Translations under genes and position numbers: made by a program
Origin: Chryseobacterium indologenes
GTDB taxonomy: Bacteria; Bacteroidota; Bacteroidia; Flavobacteriales; Weeksellaceae
DNA: 64,000 bases
Reading direction: 5' to 3'
NCBI GenBank assembly: GCA_016025055.1
Contig: CP065590.1
Coordinates: 2,294,001 to 2,358,000 of the forward strand
Notes under the pieces: generated by a model
What the model saw: only the letters and a program-made list of their open reading frames with translations
Told to the model about the DNA's origin: nothing
Database searches by the model: none
Shown: piece by piece, positions 1 to 9,395 of the stretch
Numbering within the stretch: position 1 is the stretch's first letter
How the letters are laid out: each line of letters opens with the position of its first letter

Positions 1-506
1 TTGGATTCTTATCATATAGCTGCGACAATAAAGATGATGTTGTGGTACAACAGAATGCGAATTTCCAGATGAAAGATATCACTGGAACCTTTACTGGAGC
101 TAATAATGCGGACTTTACTATTTCACAAGGACTAGGATTGAAGAGTACAGATGGTCTATTAGTATATAGAAATATCAATTCAAACTCTAATAACAGTGCT
201 ATTTGGCAACAAATTCCAAAGGCTTATTTTCTGTCAACTGGTAGAGAATTGGATTATAACTTTATTTTCAATAAAGATAATGTTGATATAACAACTAAAG
301 CTAATTTTGACCAGAATACAATGACTTCTGCGGAAAGACAAACGTATTTGACTAATCAAACATTTAGAATTATTATTGTTCCTGCGAATACAACTGGTAC
401 GAGCAACAAGTCAGCTAAAGCACCTGTTGATTACAGCGACTACAATGCTGTGGTAAAATATTATAATCTTAATGATTCTAATGTGCCATCAGTAAGAGTA
501 AATTAA
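1..506 (+). CDS. Lipoprotein of unknown function, 5' end outside window
   Basis: The frame is open from the first base and ends with TAA at 504-506. The first visible residues read GFLSYSC, which is the end of a lipobox, so the mature protein should begin at the cysteine encoded at 21-23 and be lipid-anchored; the start codon lies left of the window. A GTG at 42 is in frame but falls after the cysteine and is not the likely start. The mature part, about 160 residues, is polar, rich in Asn and Thr, and has no domain I recognise. A stem-loop terminator follows at 540-575. Role unknown. Confidence 0.7.
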   Translation, partial: GFLSYSCDNKDDVVVQQNANFQMKDITGTFTGANNADFTISQGLGLKSTDGLLVYRNINSNSNNSAIWQQIPKAYFLSTGRELDYNFIFNKDNVDITTKANFDQNTMTSAERQTYLTNQTFRIIIVPANTTGTSNKSAKAPVDYSDYNAVVKYYNLNDSNVPSVRVN

Positions 507-539
507 GAAATATCTTTTCAGTTTTTTATAATTAAAAAA

Positions 540-575
540 AGCTCCGGGAGAATTATTCTTCCGGGGCTTTTGATT
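540..575 (+). terminator. Rho-independent terminator of the lipoprotein gene
   Basis: The arms AGCTCCGGGA and TTCCGGGGCT pair with GU wobbles around a short AT-rich loop and are followed by TTTT. It lies 34 bases after the stop of the upstream lipoprotein gene. Confidence 0.75.
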
Positions 576-667
576 TGATGATCTGTTGTTTACAATTTTA
601 TGACTTCAGGAGGTTATAAAAGATAGTGTGTAAAGGTTTTGATGCAAAGCAAAAATATAGACCAAAT

Positions 668-698
668 AAAAAAGCTTCAGAGAAACTGAAGCTTTTGT
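668..698 (-). terminator. Terminator downstream of ribA
   Basis: A perfect hairpin with arms AAAGCTTCAG and CTGAAGCTTT and an AGAAA loop lies just past the ribA stop on the minus strand and is followed there by a T-rich stretch. It closes the envelope/ribA operon. Confidence 0.8.
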
Positions 699-704
699 TT
701 TTAT

Positions 705-1301
705 TTACTTATCATTGTCATCGAGAAGATGTCCAAAGAAGTCTTTTTTAGTCTGGAGATATCCTTTACTGATTTCATTTGCGGGAATCTGTAACGGAAC
801 TCTTGAATTAAGATGTACATTGCTATCCACTACATATTTTACCTTTTCCGGATTATTAGTCAAAAGATTGATATCTTTTACGTCCAGTACATTAAGGATT
901 TCAATCGCTACGCCAAAGTTTCTGTCGTCAGCAGGGAGTCCCAGCTCCAGATTGGCTTGTACGGTATCCAGTCCTTTTTCCTGTAAAGAATATGCTTTAA
1001 GTTTATTGATGATGCCAATATTCCTGCCTTCCTGACGGAGATAAATGATAATGCCGCCATTTTCATGGATGTATTTCATTGCAGCGTCCAGTTGCTGGCC
1101 ACATTCACATTTTTTTGAATGGAAAACTTCTCCGGTAATACATTCTGAATGAAAACGAACATTCACAGGTTTTGAAAAATCTGTATTTTCAGCGACGATA
1201 GCCATATGTGGCATCCAGTCGTTTTCGTTTTCGGAGAAAGCGATCATTCGGAAAGTACCGTGTTCTGTTGGAACATTGGCTTCCGCCTGAATTTTAATCA
1301 T
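705..1301 (-). CDS. ribA: GTP cyclohydrolase II
   Basis: Opens GTP to 2,5-diamino-6-ribosylamino-pyrimidinone 5'-phosphate, formate and pyrophosphate, the first step of riboflavin synthesis; cytoplasmic. The 198 residues match a stand-alone RibA. The zinc site shows as SECITGEVFHSKKCECG with its three cysteines (about residues 53-66). The catalytic Tyr/Arg segment is YLRQEGRNIGI, and the C-terminal nucleotide-binding part contains TNNPEKV. No DHBP synthase (RibB) domain is fused. It is the last gene of a minus-strand run that starts at 5049, 18 bp after a small lipoprotein gene. Why riboflavin synthesis sits behind envelope genes is not clear from the sequence. Confidence 0.95.
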   Translation of the reverse strand: MIKIQAEANVPTEHGTFRMIAFSENENDWMPHMAIVAENTDFSKPVNVRFHSECITGEVFHSKKCECGQQLDAAMKYIHENGGIIIYLRQEGRNIGIINKLKAYSLQEKGLDTVQANLELGLPADDRNFGVAIEILNVLDVKDINLLTNNPEKVKYVVDSNVHLNSRVPLQIPANEISKGYLQTKKDFFGHLLDDNDK

Positions 1302-1319
1302 TGATTGTTCAATTAGTTT

Positions 1320-1778
1320 TTAACTTCCTGACAAAGCATCTTCAATGACAGAGACATTGGTTTTTAACCTTACCAGATATCTGTTGATAACTTCGTCATC
1401 ATCTTTATCGAGACTTTGTCTTGATTTCTGAATTTTTCTGTATGATTTTTCGAAGCTTTTCAGTGCTCTGCTCTTACCTGAAGAGTTGTTGGCATCAATG
1501 GCATATAAATAGTTCTGAAGGCTGTATTTCATGCTGGTAATCTCATCATTCAATCCGTTGTTCTTAAACTTGGGAAAGGTAGAGATCAGGTTTGAAATCT
1601 CAGAGGCATTTACATTTTCTTTGACATTAATATTAAAGCTCTTTTTTGAGCCTCTGTCAGAATCAGAGCCTTTGGTCTCACTGTAAAAGTTGTTTGACAG
1701 CGGAGAAAGGTTGAGCTTTTCCGTTGCGCAGGAAGATGTTAATATGATTAGTACTCCAAAAAAAACTAGTCTTTTCAT
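1320..1778 (-). CDS. Small lipoprotein, unknown function
   Basis: 152 residues. The N-terminus MKRLVFFGVLIILTSSC is a type II signal peptide with the lipobox cysteine at residue 17, so an inner- or outer-membrane lipoprotein is expected. The mature part is Ser-, Asn- and Lys-rich at first, then helical with many charged residues (KSRALKSFEKSYRKIQKSRQ). I recognise no family. Its start overlaps the stop of the DUF4254 gene by 4 bp, which suggests translational coupling, and ribA follows after 18 bp. Confidence 0.75.
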   Translation of the reverse strand: MKRLVFFGVLIILTSSCATEKLNLSPLSNNFYSETKGSDSDRGSKKSFNINVKENVNASEISNLISTFPKFKNNGLNDEITSMKYSLQNYLYAIDANNSSGKSRALKSFEKSYRKIQKSRQSLDKDDDEVINRYLVRLKTNVSVIEDALSGS

Positions 1779-2389
1779 TTTTGTTGCCCTTTTTGATAAA
1801 GGATTGGATTAAGACTTTCATCGTTATACATTTTCATTTGTTTGTATACCTTCATCTTAATATTACCGTTTTCAATATCAGCAAGCAACTGGTTAATAGA
1901 AGTTGACAGATCTTCCTTCTGAATAAGCAGAACATCCAGTTTGGCCTGGCAATTTTTTCTGTGTTCTTCAGAGGCGGATTCTCTATTAGCTTCTAATGAC
2001 ATATGATAAACTTTTAACGCAAGAATGGAAAGTCTGTCTACTGCCCAAGCGGGAGTTTCCGTATTTATTTTTGCGTCAGGTTTAGGAGTTATATTTTCAA
2101 ACTTATTAAGGAACCAGCTGTCAATATATTCTACCAGATCAGTTCTTTTCTGATTGGAGGCATCTATTGTTCTCTTCAGTTGAAGTGCTTCAGCCGGATC
2201 AATATTTTCATCTCTAATTATATCTTCCAGATGCCATTGAACGGTATCAATCCAGTTCTTTGCATACAAAATCCGTTCCAAACTATCTTTTTCGAAAGGG
2301 TTATTAATTAGAGTGTTGACGTCATCAGACACGTGATAGTCTTCAATACATTGATTGAAGACTTTCCATGCAGTCTCAGTGAAATTCAT
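1775..2389 (-). CDS. DUF4254 domain-containing protein
   Basis: 204 residues, without signal peptide or membrane segment. The sequence (ETAWKVFNQCIEDYH near the start, LARNWIDTVQWHLEDIIRD-like centre, DRLSILALKVYHM) fits the DUF4254 family of helical proteins common in Bacteroidota, which often lies beside glycosyltransferase or envelope genes. No catalytic motif is visible and the function is unknown. It lies 15 bp after tatA and overlaps the next lipoprotein gene by 4 bp, so all three are probably cotranscribed. Confidence 0.8.
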   Translation of the reverse strand: MNFTETAWKVFNQCIEDYHVSDDVNTLINNPFEKDSLERILYAKNWIDTVQWHLEDIIRDENIDPAEALQLKRTIDASNQKRTDLVEYIDSWFLNKFENITPKPDAKINTETPAWAVDRLSILALKVYHMSLEANRESASEEHRKNCQAKLDVLLIQKEDLSTSINQLLADIENGNIKMKVYKQMKMYNDESLNPILYQKGQQK

Positions 2390-2404
2390 TAATGCTAAGG
2401 AATT

Positions 2405-2617
2405 TTAGTTACTGGTAGAATTATTATTTGTAGAAGAAGATTTGTTTTCAGAACCTGGTTTGTCTTCTTCTTTTACCGCATCTTTAAATTCCTTGATTCC
2501 CGAACCGACTCCTCTCATAAGTTCCGGAATTTTCTTTCCTCCGAAAAGTAATACCAAAAGTATGGCTACGATCAGAATGTGTTGCCAAGATAAGGCAAGT
2601 ATAGTTAGTGTATTCAT
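2405..2617 (-). CDS. tatA: Twin-arginine translocase subunit TatA/TatE
   Basis: 70 residues with the TatA layout: one N-terminal membrane helix (about residues 12-27, ILIVAILLVLLFG), a GGKKIPELMRGVG hinge with the conserved FGxxKxPEL-type turn, an amphipathic helix (IKEFKDAVKEED), and a short Ser/Asn-rich acidic tail. TatA forms the pore that exports folded proteins with twin-arginine signals. tatC is not in this window. It lies 31 bp after the EnvC-like gene and 15 bp before the DUF4254 gene. Confidence 0.9.
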   Translation of the reverse strand: MNTLTILALSWQHILIVAILLVLLFGGKKIPELMRGVGSGIKEFKDAVKEEDKPGSENKSSSTNNNSTSN

Positions 2618-2648
2618 CTCTTAAATTTTATGCAAAGTTACACTTTTT

Positions 2649-4210
2649 TTAATATGAAATCCAACCTAATGGATCAACTGGGGTACATCCGCTCCATACC
2701 TGGAAATCAAGGGTGTATGCACCGTCAAAATCTTGAGCAACACTTCCTACCGGCGTACCTGAAGAAACCTGCTGTCCTTTGGAAACACTTACATTTCCTA
2801 AGTTGGAATAAATCGTAAAGTAGCCTCCATGCTTGATAATAACGGTTTTCGTGCCGTCATTGTTTGCCAGTACTGAAGATACGGATCCCGGGAATACACA
2901 TTTTGCACGTGTACCTGAAGGGACTGAAATTTTAATTCCATTGTTTTCTTCAGTAATATTTTTGAAAACGGGGTGTGGTTGTCTTCCGAAGCGGTGGGTA
3001 ATCTGCCCTGCTCTGTCTGCCGGATAACCCAGCCTTCCTCTGTTATCGGCAAAACTATTTCCGGAAGCCGTAGAAACGCCATAGCTTGTCATAGCTTTTG
3101 TTTCTGCCGCTTTTTTCTCATCTTCTTTTCTTTTGGCCAGCGCCAATTCAGCTGCTCTTGCTGCTGCTAATTTATCAGCGGCTTCTTTAGCCTTCACATT
3201 AGCTTCGTCTGACGCTTTTTTAGCTGCGATCTTTCTGGCTTCATCTTTTGCACTCGCTTCGGCTCTTGCAGCTTCTTCATTACGTTTTCTTTCTTCTTCA
3301 GCTCTTCTTGCAGCGAGTTCAGCAGCTCTTTTAGCCTCTGCTTCAGCCAATCTTCTTTCTCTTTCAAGGGCTTCGGCTCTTGCTTTGGCTTCCGCCTCAA
3401 TTCTTGCTTTTTCCCTTTCGGCTGCTATTTTAGCTAAACGTATTTTTTCGGCTTCTGCCTTTCTTCTTGCTTCTTCTTCTGCTTTGGCAATTCGGATTTC
3501 TTCTGCGATGATGGCCCTGATTTGTCCTTCTAATGCCTTAGATTGCGTTTGCTTTTGTTTAAGCTCAGCGGTAAGTTTAGATTCGTTCTTTTTAAAATCA
3601 GCGACTAATTGTTCCTTTTGTGCTCTTTCAGCATTAATGGTCGCCAGATCCTTCTGTTGATTGATCAAAAGATTTTCCTTCTCTTTCATTGAGTTTTGCC
3701 TTTGGGAAATCGTTTTTTTGATCTGGTTGGCGGCATCAGTAATTTCCGCTGCTTTTTTGTCTTGATAATCAGCGTATTGTTTTAAATATTGTACTCTTCG
3801 TATGGCTTCACCCAAATTTTTGGATGAAAGAATGAAAGTTACTTTATTTTGTACCCCTTTATTTTTATAAGCATTAACAAGGACTTCAGCATAATTTTTT
3901 CTGAGAACAGCCAATTCTTTATTTTGGCGGTTGATCTCAAGCTGACGCAGGTAGATGTCATCTTCAATAAACCTCTTTTCTTTTTGAGTATTATTGTAGA
4001 CTTTTTCCCTTAAAACCAGCTTTTGATTGACACTGGTAAGGTAAGCTATAGAAAGTTTAGATTCGCTTCTTGTTTTAGCTAAATCTGTATTTATTTGTGC
4101 AATTTGTTTTTTAAGTTCGGCGTTCTGCTTCTGCAGTTGTTCTTTTTCTGCTGCCCCTGGTGCAGCCCGAATATAAGAACACCTATTAAAAAGCTAAATT
4201 TTTTAATCAT
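2649..4210 (-). CDS. EnvC-like murein hydrolase activator, M23 domain (apparent frameshift)
   Basis: A secreted coiled-coil protein with a C-terminal M23/LytM domain of the EnvC/NlpD type, expected to act in the periplasm on cell-wall hydrolases during division. The ATG at 4210 overlaps the stop of the DUF4292 gene (ATGA) and gives a signal peptide, MIKKFSFLIGVLIFG. The coiled-coil frame (AEKEQLQKQNAELKK onward) is one base away; adding one G to the GGGG run at 4154-4157 (minus strand) joins them into about 520 residues. Long Glu/Lys/Ala-rich coils precede the LytM domain (about the last 110 residues, with NGIKISVP and VIIKHGGYFTIYSNL). The zinc ligands look degenerate, as in EnvC-type activators that lack peptidase activity. 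The shift may be a sequencing indel. Confidence 0.8.
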
Positions 4211-5049
4211 TTAATCTCTATTTTCTTATAACTGGATGGTACAGAATAAGGTGTTTCCATCCTCGAAAAGTCAAATTTCGTGTTTTCCAGTAAAATTTGA
4301 CTAGATTTTGAGCCTTTTATAATTATTTTAACATTTTTAGGGAGGCGTATTCCGTTGTATTCATCCCAGTCGCTATAGGAGATTTCAAGCTCGTCTGTGG
4401 ATAAAACATCTTTTAAATTTATACTTAACAAATCGTAATTGGTGTCGTATTGCAGAGCTATCTTATACTCTCTGTTTTTCTCGTCTGTAGTGATTTTCTG
4501 GTTGGCGTTCGAAACCATTTTATATCCCTGTGCATTTTGAGTCAGTGTAAATTGTGAATCACTGATTTTTACAAAAGTTCTCCCCAGTAAAATTTTTTCC
4601 AACGATTTATAATCGATAAAATTGACATTAAGCAAGTGATTAAGATAATCGAAATCGGAATCTATGTAGGCTTTGTTTACTTTGTCCTGTCCTTTTATGC
4701 CCTCAGGAGTTGCAATACCTCTAGCGACATTAATAAATAATGCTCTCAGGTTCATCCATACTTTTTTATCATTTTCAATATAAATCGTTGCGTCCAGTGG
4801 GGGGATGTAATTTCCCGTTTCCACACGAACTTTACTGTCTATTTTGATCTGGTCAAATTTTGGCGGGATCAATACATGTTCGTAAAAAGCAATTTTGTCT
4901 TTTACCGGTTCGTTGACATCTTTTGGATGTTTGGTATTCCCGGTAGTTTTGATACTATCCCCTGATTCCGTATTATTCTGTACAGCATTACGGGTTTTAC
5001 ACGATGATAAGGCAAGAAGTAATAAAAAGAGTGGTATCCAGTTTCTCAT
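4207..5049 (-). CDS. DUF4292 lipoprotein
   Basis: 280 residues. The signal MRNWIPLFLLLLALSSC gives a lipobox cysteine at residue 17. The rest fits the DUF4292 family of Bacteroidota lipoproteins, which resemble the LolA/LolB fold: about 200 residues of beta-strands with VWMNLRALFINVARGIATPEG and a repeated pattern of buried hydrophobics. A role in handling lipid or lipoprotein at the outer membrane is only an inference from fold. It is the first gene of the minus-strand operon, and its TGA overlaps the ATG of the EnvC-like gene. Confidence 0.8.
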   Translation of the reverse strand: MRNWIPLFLLLLALSSCKTRNAVQNNTESGDSIKTTGNTKHPKDVNEPVKDKIAFYEHVLIPPKFDQIKIDSKVRVETGNYIPPLDATIYIENDKKVWMNLRALFINVARGIATPEGIKGQDKVNKAYIDSDFDYLNHLLNVNFIDYKSLEKILLGRTFVKISDSQFTLTQNAQGYKMVSNANQKITTDEKNREYKIALQYDTNYDLLSINLKDVLSTDELEISYSDWDEYNGIRLPKNVKIIIKGSKSSQILLENTKFDFSRMETPYSVPSSYKKIEIK

Positions 5050-5093
5050 GTATTTATCTTTTCAATTAGGAAAAACGCTGCAATATTAACGCC

Positions 5094-5121
5094 AAACCAC
5101 ACAAAACGTTTTGTGTGGTTT
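5094..5121. repeat. Perfect 28-bp palindrome between two minus-strand genes
   Basis: The two 14-base halves (AAACCACACAAAAC and its exact complement) meet without a loop. It lies between the end of the nucleotidyltransferase gene (5161) and the start of the DUF4292 gene (5049). A terminator for the former is the simplest reading, although no long T-run follows on the minus strand. A protein-binding site in front of the DUF4292 operon is the alternative. Confidence 0.7.
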
Positions 5122-5160
5122 GATTATATCTTGTTTAAGTTAACTAAATTCTGTGTTTAA

Positions 5161-6177
5161 TTATTTCGATAGGAAATCCAATACTGAATAGTCTCCCAAA
5201 GAAATTTCTCTTGCCACTCCCACATACTGTGCGGAGTTACCAATCATAGAATTAGAAAGGTTTCCGTGGTTGATTCTTGTGTTTTCCTGGATCAAAGAGT
5301 TTTCAATATTAGAATTTACAATCGTAGTGTTGTTACCCAATGAAACGCCAGGTCCTACTTTTGAGTTGGAAATTTTCACATTTTCACCAATGAAGCAAGG
5401 AGGAATAATCAATGAATTTTCAATCACTGCAGACGCCGGATATTGAGCCATTTCTTCCTTTTCATATGCAAGGATTTTACTGTTGGTTTCCACGGTAGCA
5501 TTCTTGTTACCACAATCCATCCAGTCATTTACTTTTCCTAAAGTGAATTTTGCTCCTTTTGCTCTCAGGTTTTCCAGGGCCATTGTCAACTGGTATTCTC
5601 CTCCGTTTTTAATATCATTGTCCATGATATAGTTGATTTCATCCATTAGTTTTTCAGCACTATTGAAATAATAGATACCGATAATGGCAAGATCTGAAAC
5701 AAAAGTCTGAGGTTTTTCAACAAAATCAGTAATAAAGCCATAGTTATCCAGTTTTACTACCCCAAAGGCAGACGGATCTTCTACACTTTTTACCCAAATT
5801 ACACCATCTGAATTTTTGTCCAACTGAAAATCTGCACGGAAAAGAGTATCGGCGAATGCGATCACCACATCTCCCTGCATAGATTGCTCTGCACATTTGA
5901 TAGCGTGCGCTGTTCCAAGCGGATCATTCTGATAATACAGGCTTCCTTTTGCTCCTAATTTTTCAGCAATCTGAAGCAAAGATTTTTCAATCTCGGAACC
6001 AAAATCTCCAATGATAAATGCTACTTCTTCAATTTCTTCTCCTGCCACTTTAGCAATATCTTCCACCAATCGTTGTACGATAGGTTTTCCGGCAATAGGG
6101 ATAAGAGGTTTTGGTACTGTCAGGGTGTGTGGACGTAATCTGGAACCACGTCCAGCCATCGGAACAATAATTTTCAT
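5161..6177 (-). CDS. Sugar-1-phosphate nucleotidyltransferase with C-terminal left-handed beta-helix
   Basis: 338 residues. The N-terminus MKIIVPMAGRGSRLRPHT followed by KPLIPIAGKPI is the nucleotide-binding signature of the glucose-1-phosphate thymidylyl/uridylyl-transferase family. AFADTLFRADF supplies a metal-binding Asp, and DWMDCGNKNATVETN closes the active site. The last 90 residues contain hexapeptide-like repeats (FIGENVKISNSKVGPGVSLGNN), a left-handed beta-helix tail. It should make an NDP-sugar for surface polysaccharide; the exact sugar and base cannot be read. A flippase gene lies upstream on the same strand. Confidence 0.85.
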   Translation of the reverse strand: MKIIVPMAGRGSRLRPHTLTVPKPLIPIAGKPIVQRLVEDIAKVAGEEIEEVAFIIGDFGSEIEKSLLQIAEKLGAKGSLYYQNDPLGTAHAIKCAEQSMQGDVVIAFADTLFRADFQLDKNSDGVIWVKSVEDPSAFGVVKLDNYGFITDFVEKPQTFVSDLAIIGIYYFNSAEKLMDEINYIMDNDIKNGGEYQLTMALENLRAKGAKFTLGKVNDWMDCGNKNATVETNSKILAYEKEEMAQYPASAVIENSLIIPPCFIGENVKISNSKVGPGVSLGNNTTIVNSNIENSLIQENTRINHGNLSNSMIGNSAQYVGVAREISLGDYSVLDFLSK

Positions 6178-6325
6178 AAATGGTATAAAGATGTTTTTGT
6201 TTAAGGATTGATTATTTTTTGTTAAATATAGTAATTAAAACGCTTCAGGAACGTAATGCTTATCATGTTTAACGGCTTTGTTTAATGTTTTTAAGCTAAG
6301 TAATTATCAAAAGAGAGACCAAAGT

Positions 6326-7753
6326 TTAGTTCTTCCTGATTCTGGATAAAATCATATTTTTTTCCGAATAGACTAAGATCCCCACGAAGACTAAAAATAA
6401 GGCATTGCTGGTCAGGATATTATAGTTAAAATATTTTACGATAATAAAACTAAATATTCCCAGCAATATAAGGAAGAAAGACATTTTCTTCATGCGGTAA
6501 GGGATGGGGTAGTATTTCTGGCCCAATGCATAGGATATGATCATCATGATGACGTACGCTCCGAAAGTGGCCCATGCAGAACCAATCATACTGTGATAGT
6601 AACTTAAGGCCAGATAATTCAAGGCGATATTAATTCCGGCTCCGATCCATGAAATAACGGTTCCCACACTGGTTCTGTCTGTCACTTTATACCATGTGGA
6701 AAAGTTATAATAAATTCCGAAACACAGGTTTGCCACTACAATAATAGGAATAATGTCTATTGCAATCCAATATGATCTGTTCGGAATGAAAACATCCTTT
6801 AGCCACGAAATATTGGCGATAATTCCTAATGCTACAGCACAGGCGAAGAACGAAAAATATTCAGCTACCTTAGCGTACGTTTTCTTAGCGTCACCTTTAT
6901 CCATCTGTTTAAAGAAAAATGGTTCAATACCCATTCTGTACGCGGTTACAAATAAAGTCATAAGGACAGCTAGTTTATAACAGCCTCCATAAGCTCCGGC
7001 CTGTTCGTCTGAAATATGATTTCTCTGGATAGATTTATCGAAATTTTCATTAACCATAAAAGCCAGCCCTGCCAGCATAAGCGGAAACGAGTAGCGAATC
7101 ATCCGCCCAAAAAGAGAGGTTACAAACTGAAATCTTACTTTTAATATAATAGGAAGTAACAATAAAAACCCTAAAGCACTTCCTGCTAAATTACTAAAGA
7201 AAGGATAGTCTACATTCTGATCCAATCCAAAACTTCTGGATACATTCTCGGGGATCCAAAAGAATAATGCAGCGGTAAAGACTGCCTGGAATATAGACTG
7301 AAAAATTCTGACCGCAGAATATTTGATAGGTTTATTGTGAAAACGAAGCCATGCAAACGGAATGACCAGTAAATTGTCGAAAAAAGCAATTAAAGCAAAC
7401 CATTTTATATATTCAGGATTATCATGGTATCCCAGATAATCAGCAATAGGCTGATTGAAAAGATAGCACAATGCTAAAAACAGAGTAGAAGTTGAAAATA
7501 AAAACCAGAATGACGTGTTGAAAGTTTTTTTCTCATTATCCTCTTCAGCAGAAAATCGAAAATAGGCCGTTTCAAAACCAAATGAAAGTATAATATTCAC
7601 AAAAGAAATCCATGCATAAAGTTGCGTGAAAATCGCAAAACCTTCATTGGGAATTTTATAGATCAAAAGAGGATTAAGGATGAATAGAATAATTCTGGGT
7701 GCTATTGCTCCTGCTCCGTAGATGATTGTTTGCCCTAATAATTTCTTATACAA
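6326..7753 (-). CDS. Oligosaccharide flippase family protein (polysaccharide exporter)
   Basis: 475 residues with about 12-14 hydrophobic helices, starting IYGAGAIAPRIILFILNPLL, which is typical of the RfbX/Wzx and MurJ-like (MOP) superfamily. It should flip a lipid-linked glycan across the inner membrane. The start read here is TTG at 7753; no ATG lies close upstream. A TACATTTG element at 7770-7777 on the minus strand would give a very short leader, which supports this start. The downstream neighbour is a sugar nucleotidyltransferase, consistent with surface-polysaccharide assembly. Confidence 0.85.
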   Translation of the reverse strand: MYKKLLGQTIIYGAGAIAPRIILFILNPLLIYKIPNEGFAIFTQLYAWISFVNIILSFGFETAYFRFSAEEDNEKKTFNTSFWFLFSTSTLFLALCYLFNQPIADYLGYHDNPEYIKWFALIAFFDNLLVIPFAWLRFHNKPIKYSAVRIFQSIFQAVFTAALFFWIPENVSRSFGLDQNVDYPFFSNLAGSALGFLLLLPIILKVRFQFVTSLFGRMIRYSFPLMLAGLAFMVNENFDKSIQRNHISDEQAGAYGGCYKLAVLMTLFVTAYRMGIEPFFFKQMDKGDAKKTYAKVAEYFSFFACAVALGIIANISWLKDVFIPNRSYWIAIDIIPIIVVANLCFGIYYNFSTWYKVTDRTSVGTVISWIGAGINIALNYLALSYYHSMIGSAWATFGAYVIMMIISYALGQKYYPIPYRMKKMSFFLILLGIFSFIIVKYFNYNILTSNALFLVFVGILVYSEKNMILSRIRKN

Positions 7754-7769
7754 TTCGAAAAATTTTATG

Positions 7770-7777
7770 CAAATGTA
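7770..7777 (-). promoter_or_regulatory. Bacteroidota -7 promoter element of the flippase gene
   Basis: On the minus strand the bases read TACATTTG, an exact match to the TAnnTTTG consensus. It ends 16 bases before the TTG start. No clear TTTG box is seen at the -33 position. Confidence 0.45.
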
Positions 7778-7961
7778 AATATTTAGAAATTGATTTGTAT
7801 CCGGTGATATTAAAATTCATTCATAAACCTTAATTTTGTTCATTATAGAAGGTAGAAGCCGGGAGCTGGAAATCAGTGATCTCTCTTTATAGTTCGATTC
7901 TGACAGGCAGCTCGAAGTAATTTTGGATTTTAACCTTTAATTTTAATTCTAAAAAAGTAAA

Positions 7962-9299
7962 ATGAAAACCCTTATCAAAAATGTACATGTTGTCAATGAA
8001 GGCCAGGTCTTTCAAAGCGATGTTTTAATAGAAAATGATGTAATTTCCAAAATTGCTTCCGGCATTTCTGTAGATGCAGATCAGGTTATTGACGGTTCCG
8101 GAAAGTATCTTCTTCCGGGTGTTATAGACGATCAGGTTCATTTCCGTGAGCCGGGCCTTACTCATAAAGGAGATATTGAAAGTGAGTCCAGATCAGCGAT
8201 AGCCGGAGGAGTAACCAGCTTTATCGATCAGCCTAATACGGTGCCGAATGCCGTTACTCAGGAATTACTCGCTGATAAATATGAAATTGCAGCTCAGAAA
8301 GCCTATGCCAACTATGGTTTTATGATGGGAGGAACAAATGATAATCTTGAAGAAGTTTTAAAAACGAACCCGAGAAATGTTCCCGGAGTAAAATTGTTTT
8401 TAGGCTCCTCTACAGGGAATATGTTGGTGGATAATCCAGAAACCCTGGAAAATATTTTCAGCAATACCAAAATGCTGATTGCAGTTCACTGTGAAGATGA
8501 AGCGACCATCAGAGCCAATACCCAAAAATATATTGATGAATATGGGGATGATATTCCGGTAAAATTCCACCATTTAATCAGAAGTGAAGAAGCTTGTTAT
8601 AAATCTTCCTCTAAAGCCATTGAGCTCGCTGAAAAAACTGGGGCAAGACTTCACGTGTTTCACCTTTCAACAGCAAAGGAAACTTCACTTTTCAGAAATG
8701 ATATCCCGTTAAAAGATAAAAAGATCACTGCTGAAGTATGTGTTCACCATCTGACATTTACCAATGATGATTATGAAACAAAAGGAAGCCTGATCAAGTG
8801 GAATCCTGCTGTGAAAACTCAAAAAGACAAGGATGGACTTTGGGAAGCTCTGCTTGATGACAGAATTGATGTGATCGCGACAGATCATGCTCCCCATACC
8901 GCCGAAGAGAAACAAAATGTGTATACAAAATGCCCTTCCGGAGGACCCCTGGTACAACATTCACTCGTAGTAATGCTGGAAAACTATAAAACAGGAAAAA
9001 TTTCTCTTGAAAAGATTGTTGAAAAGATGTGTCATAATCCGGCAATCCTTTTCAGAGTTGAAAAAAGAGGATTTATTAAAGAAGGATATAAAGCAGATCT
9101 TGTTTTGGTCGATTTAAATGAAGACTGGACGGTAGCTAAAGAAAACCTCCTGTATAAATGCGGATGGAGTCCGCTGGAGGGGATGAACTTCCATTCTAAG
9201 GTAACCCAGACGTTTGTCAACGGGCACCTTGTATATGATAACGGAAAAATTGCTGAAGAAAAATTCGGAGAGCGTTTACTTTTTGAAGTTCAGGAATAA
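7962..9299 (+). CDS. pyrC: Dihydroorotase
   Basis: Cyclises N-carbamoyl-aspartate to dihydroorotate in pyrimidine synthesis; cytoplasmic. The 445 residues fit the class I, zinc-dependent amidohydrolase type. DDQVHFREPGLTHKGD (about residue 58) gives the HxxR metal site, GVKLFLGSSTGNML holds the lysine expected to be carboxylated, and later metal histidines lie in AVHCED and HVFHLS. IATDHAPHT carries the catalytic Asp. An A-rich leader precedes the ATG. It stands alone, followed by a terminator shared with the convergent GH92 gene. Confidence 0.93.
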   Translation: MKTLIKNVHVVNEGQVFQSDVLIENDVISKIASGISVDADQVIDGSGKYLLPGVIDDQVHFREPGLTHKGDIESESRSAIAGGVTSFIDQPNTVPNAVTQELLADKYEIAAQKAYANYGFMMGGTNDNLEEVLKTNPRNVPGVKLFLGSSTGNMLVDNPETLENIFSNTKMLIAVHCEDEATIRANTQKYIDEYGDDIPVKFHHLIRSEEACYKSSSKAIELAEKTGARLHVFHLSTAKETSLFRNDIPLKDKKITAEVCVHHLTFTNDDYETKGSLIKWNPAVKTQKDKDGLWEALLDDRIDVIATDHAPHTAEEKQNVYTKCPSGGPLVQHSLVVMLENYKTGKISLEKIVEKMCHNPAILFRVEKRGFIKEGYKADLVLVDLNEDWTVAKENLLYKCGWSPLEGMNFHSKVTQTFVNGHLVYDNGKIAEEKFGERLLFEVQE

Positions 9300-9327
9300 G
9301 AATAGCCGGATATCATAAAAATTCAGG

Positions 9328-9365
9328 AAAAGAGGCTATCTCACTTTTGAGACAGCCTCTTTTTA
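9328..9365. terminator. Bidirectional terminator between pyrC and GH92 gene
   Basis: The arms AAAAGAGGCTATCTCA and TGAGACAGCCTCTTTT form a strong stem. T-runs are present on both strands, so it can serve both convergent genes. Confidence 0.85.
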
Positions 9366-9395
9366 TTTATCTCATGCCCAAAATAAAGGCCCTAT

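Noticed and set aside
3133..3660. Long plus-strand open frame of Ala/Ser/Leu-rich sequence
   Set aside because: It lies opposite the Lys/Glu/Ala-rich coiled coil of the EnvC-like gene; low complexity on one strand opens the other. No signal, motif or leader.
7800..7961. Search for a riboswitch or regulatory RNA before pyrC
   Set aside because: The 160-bp leader shows a few weak inverted stretches but nothing resembling a known riboswitch or attenuator with a U-run.
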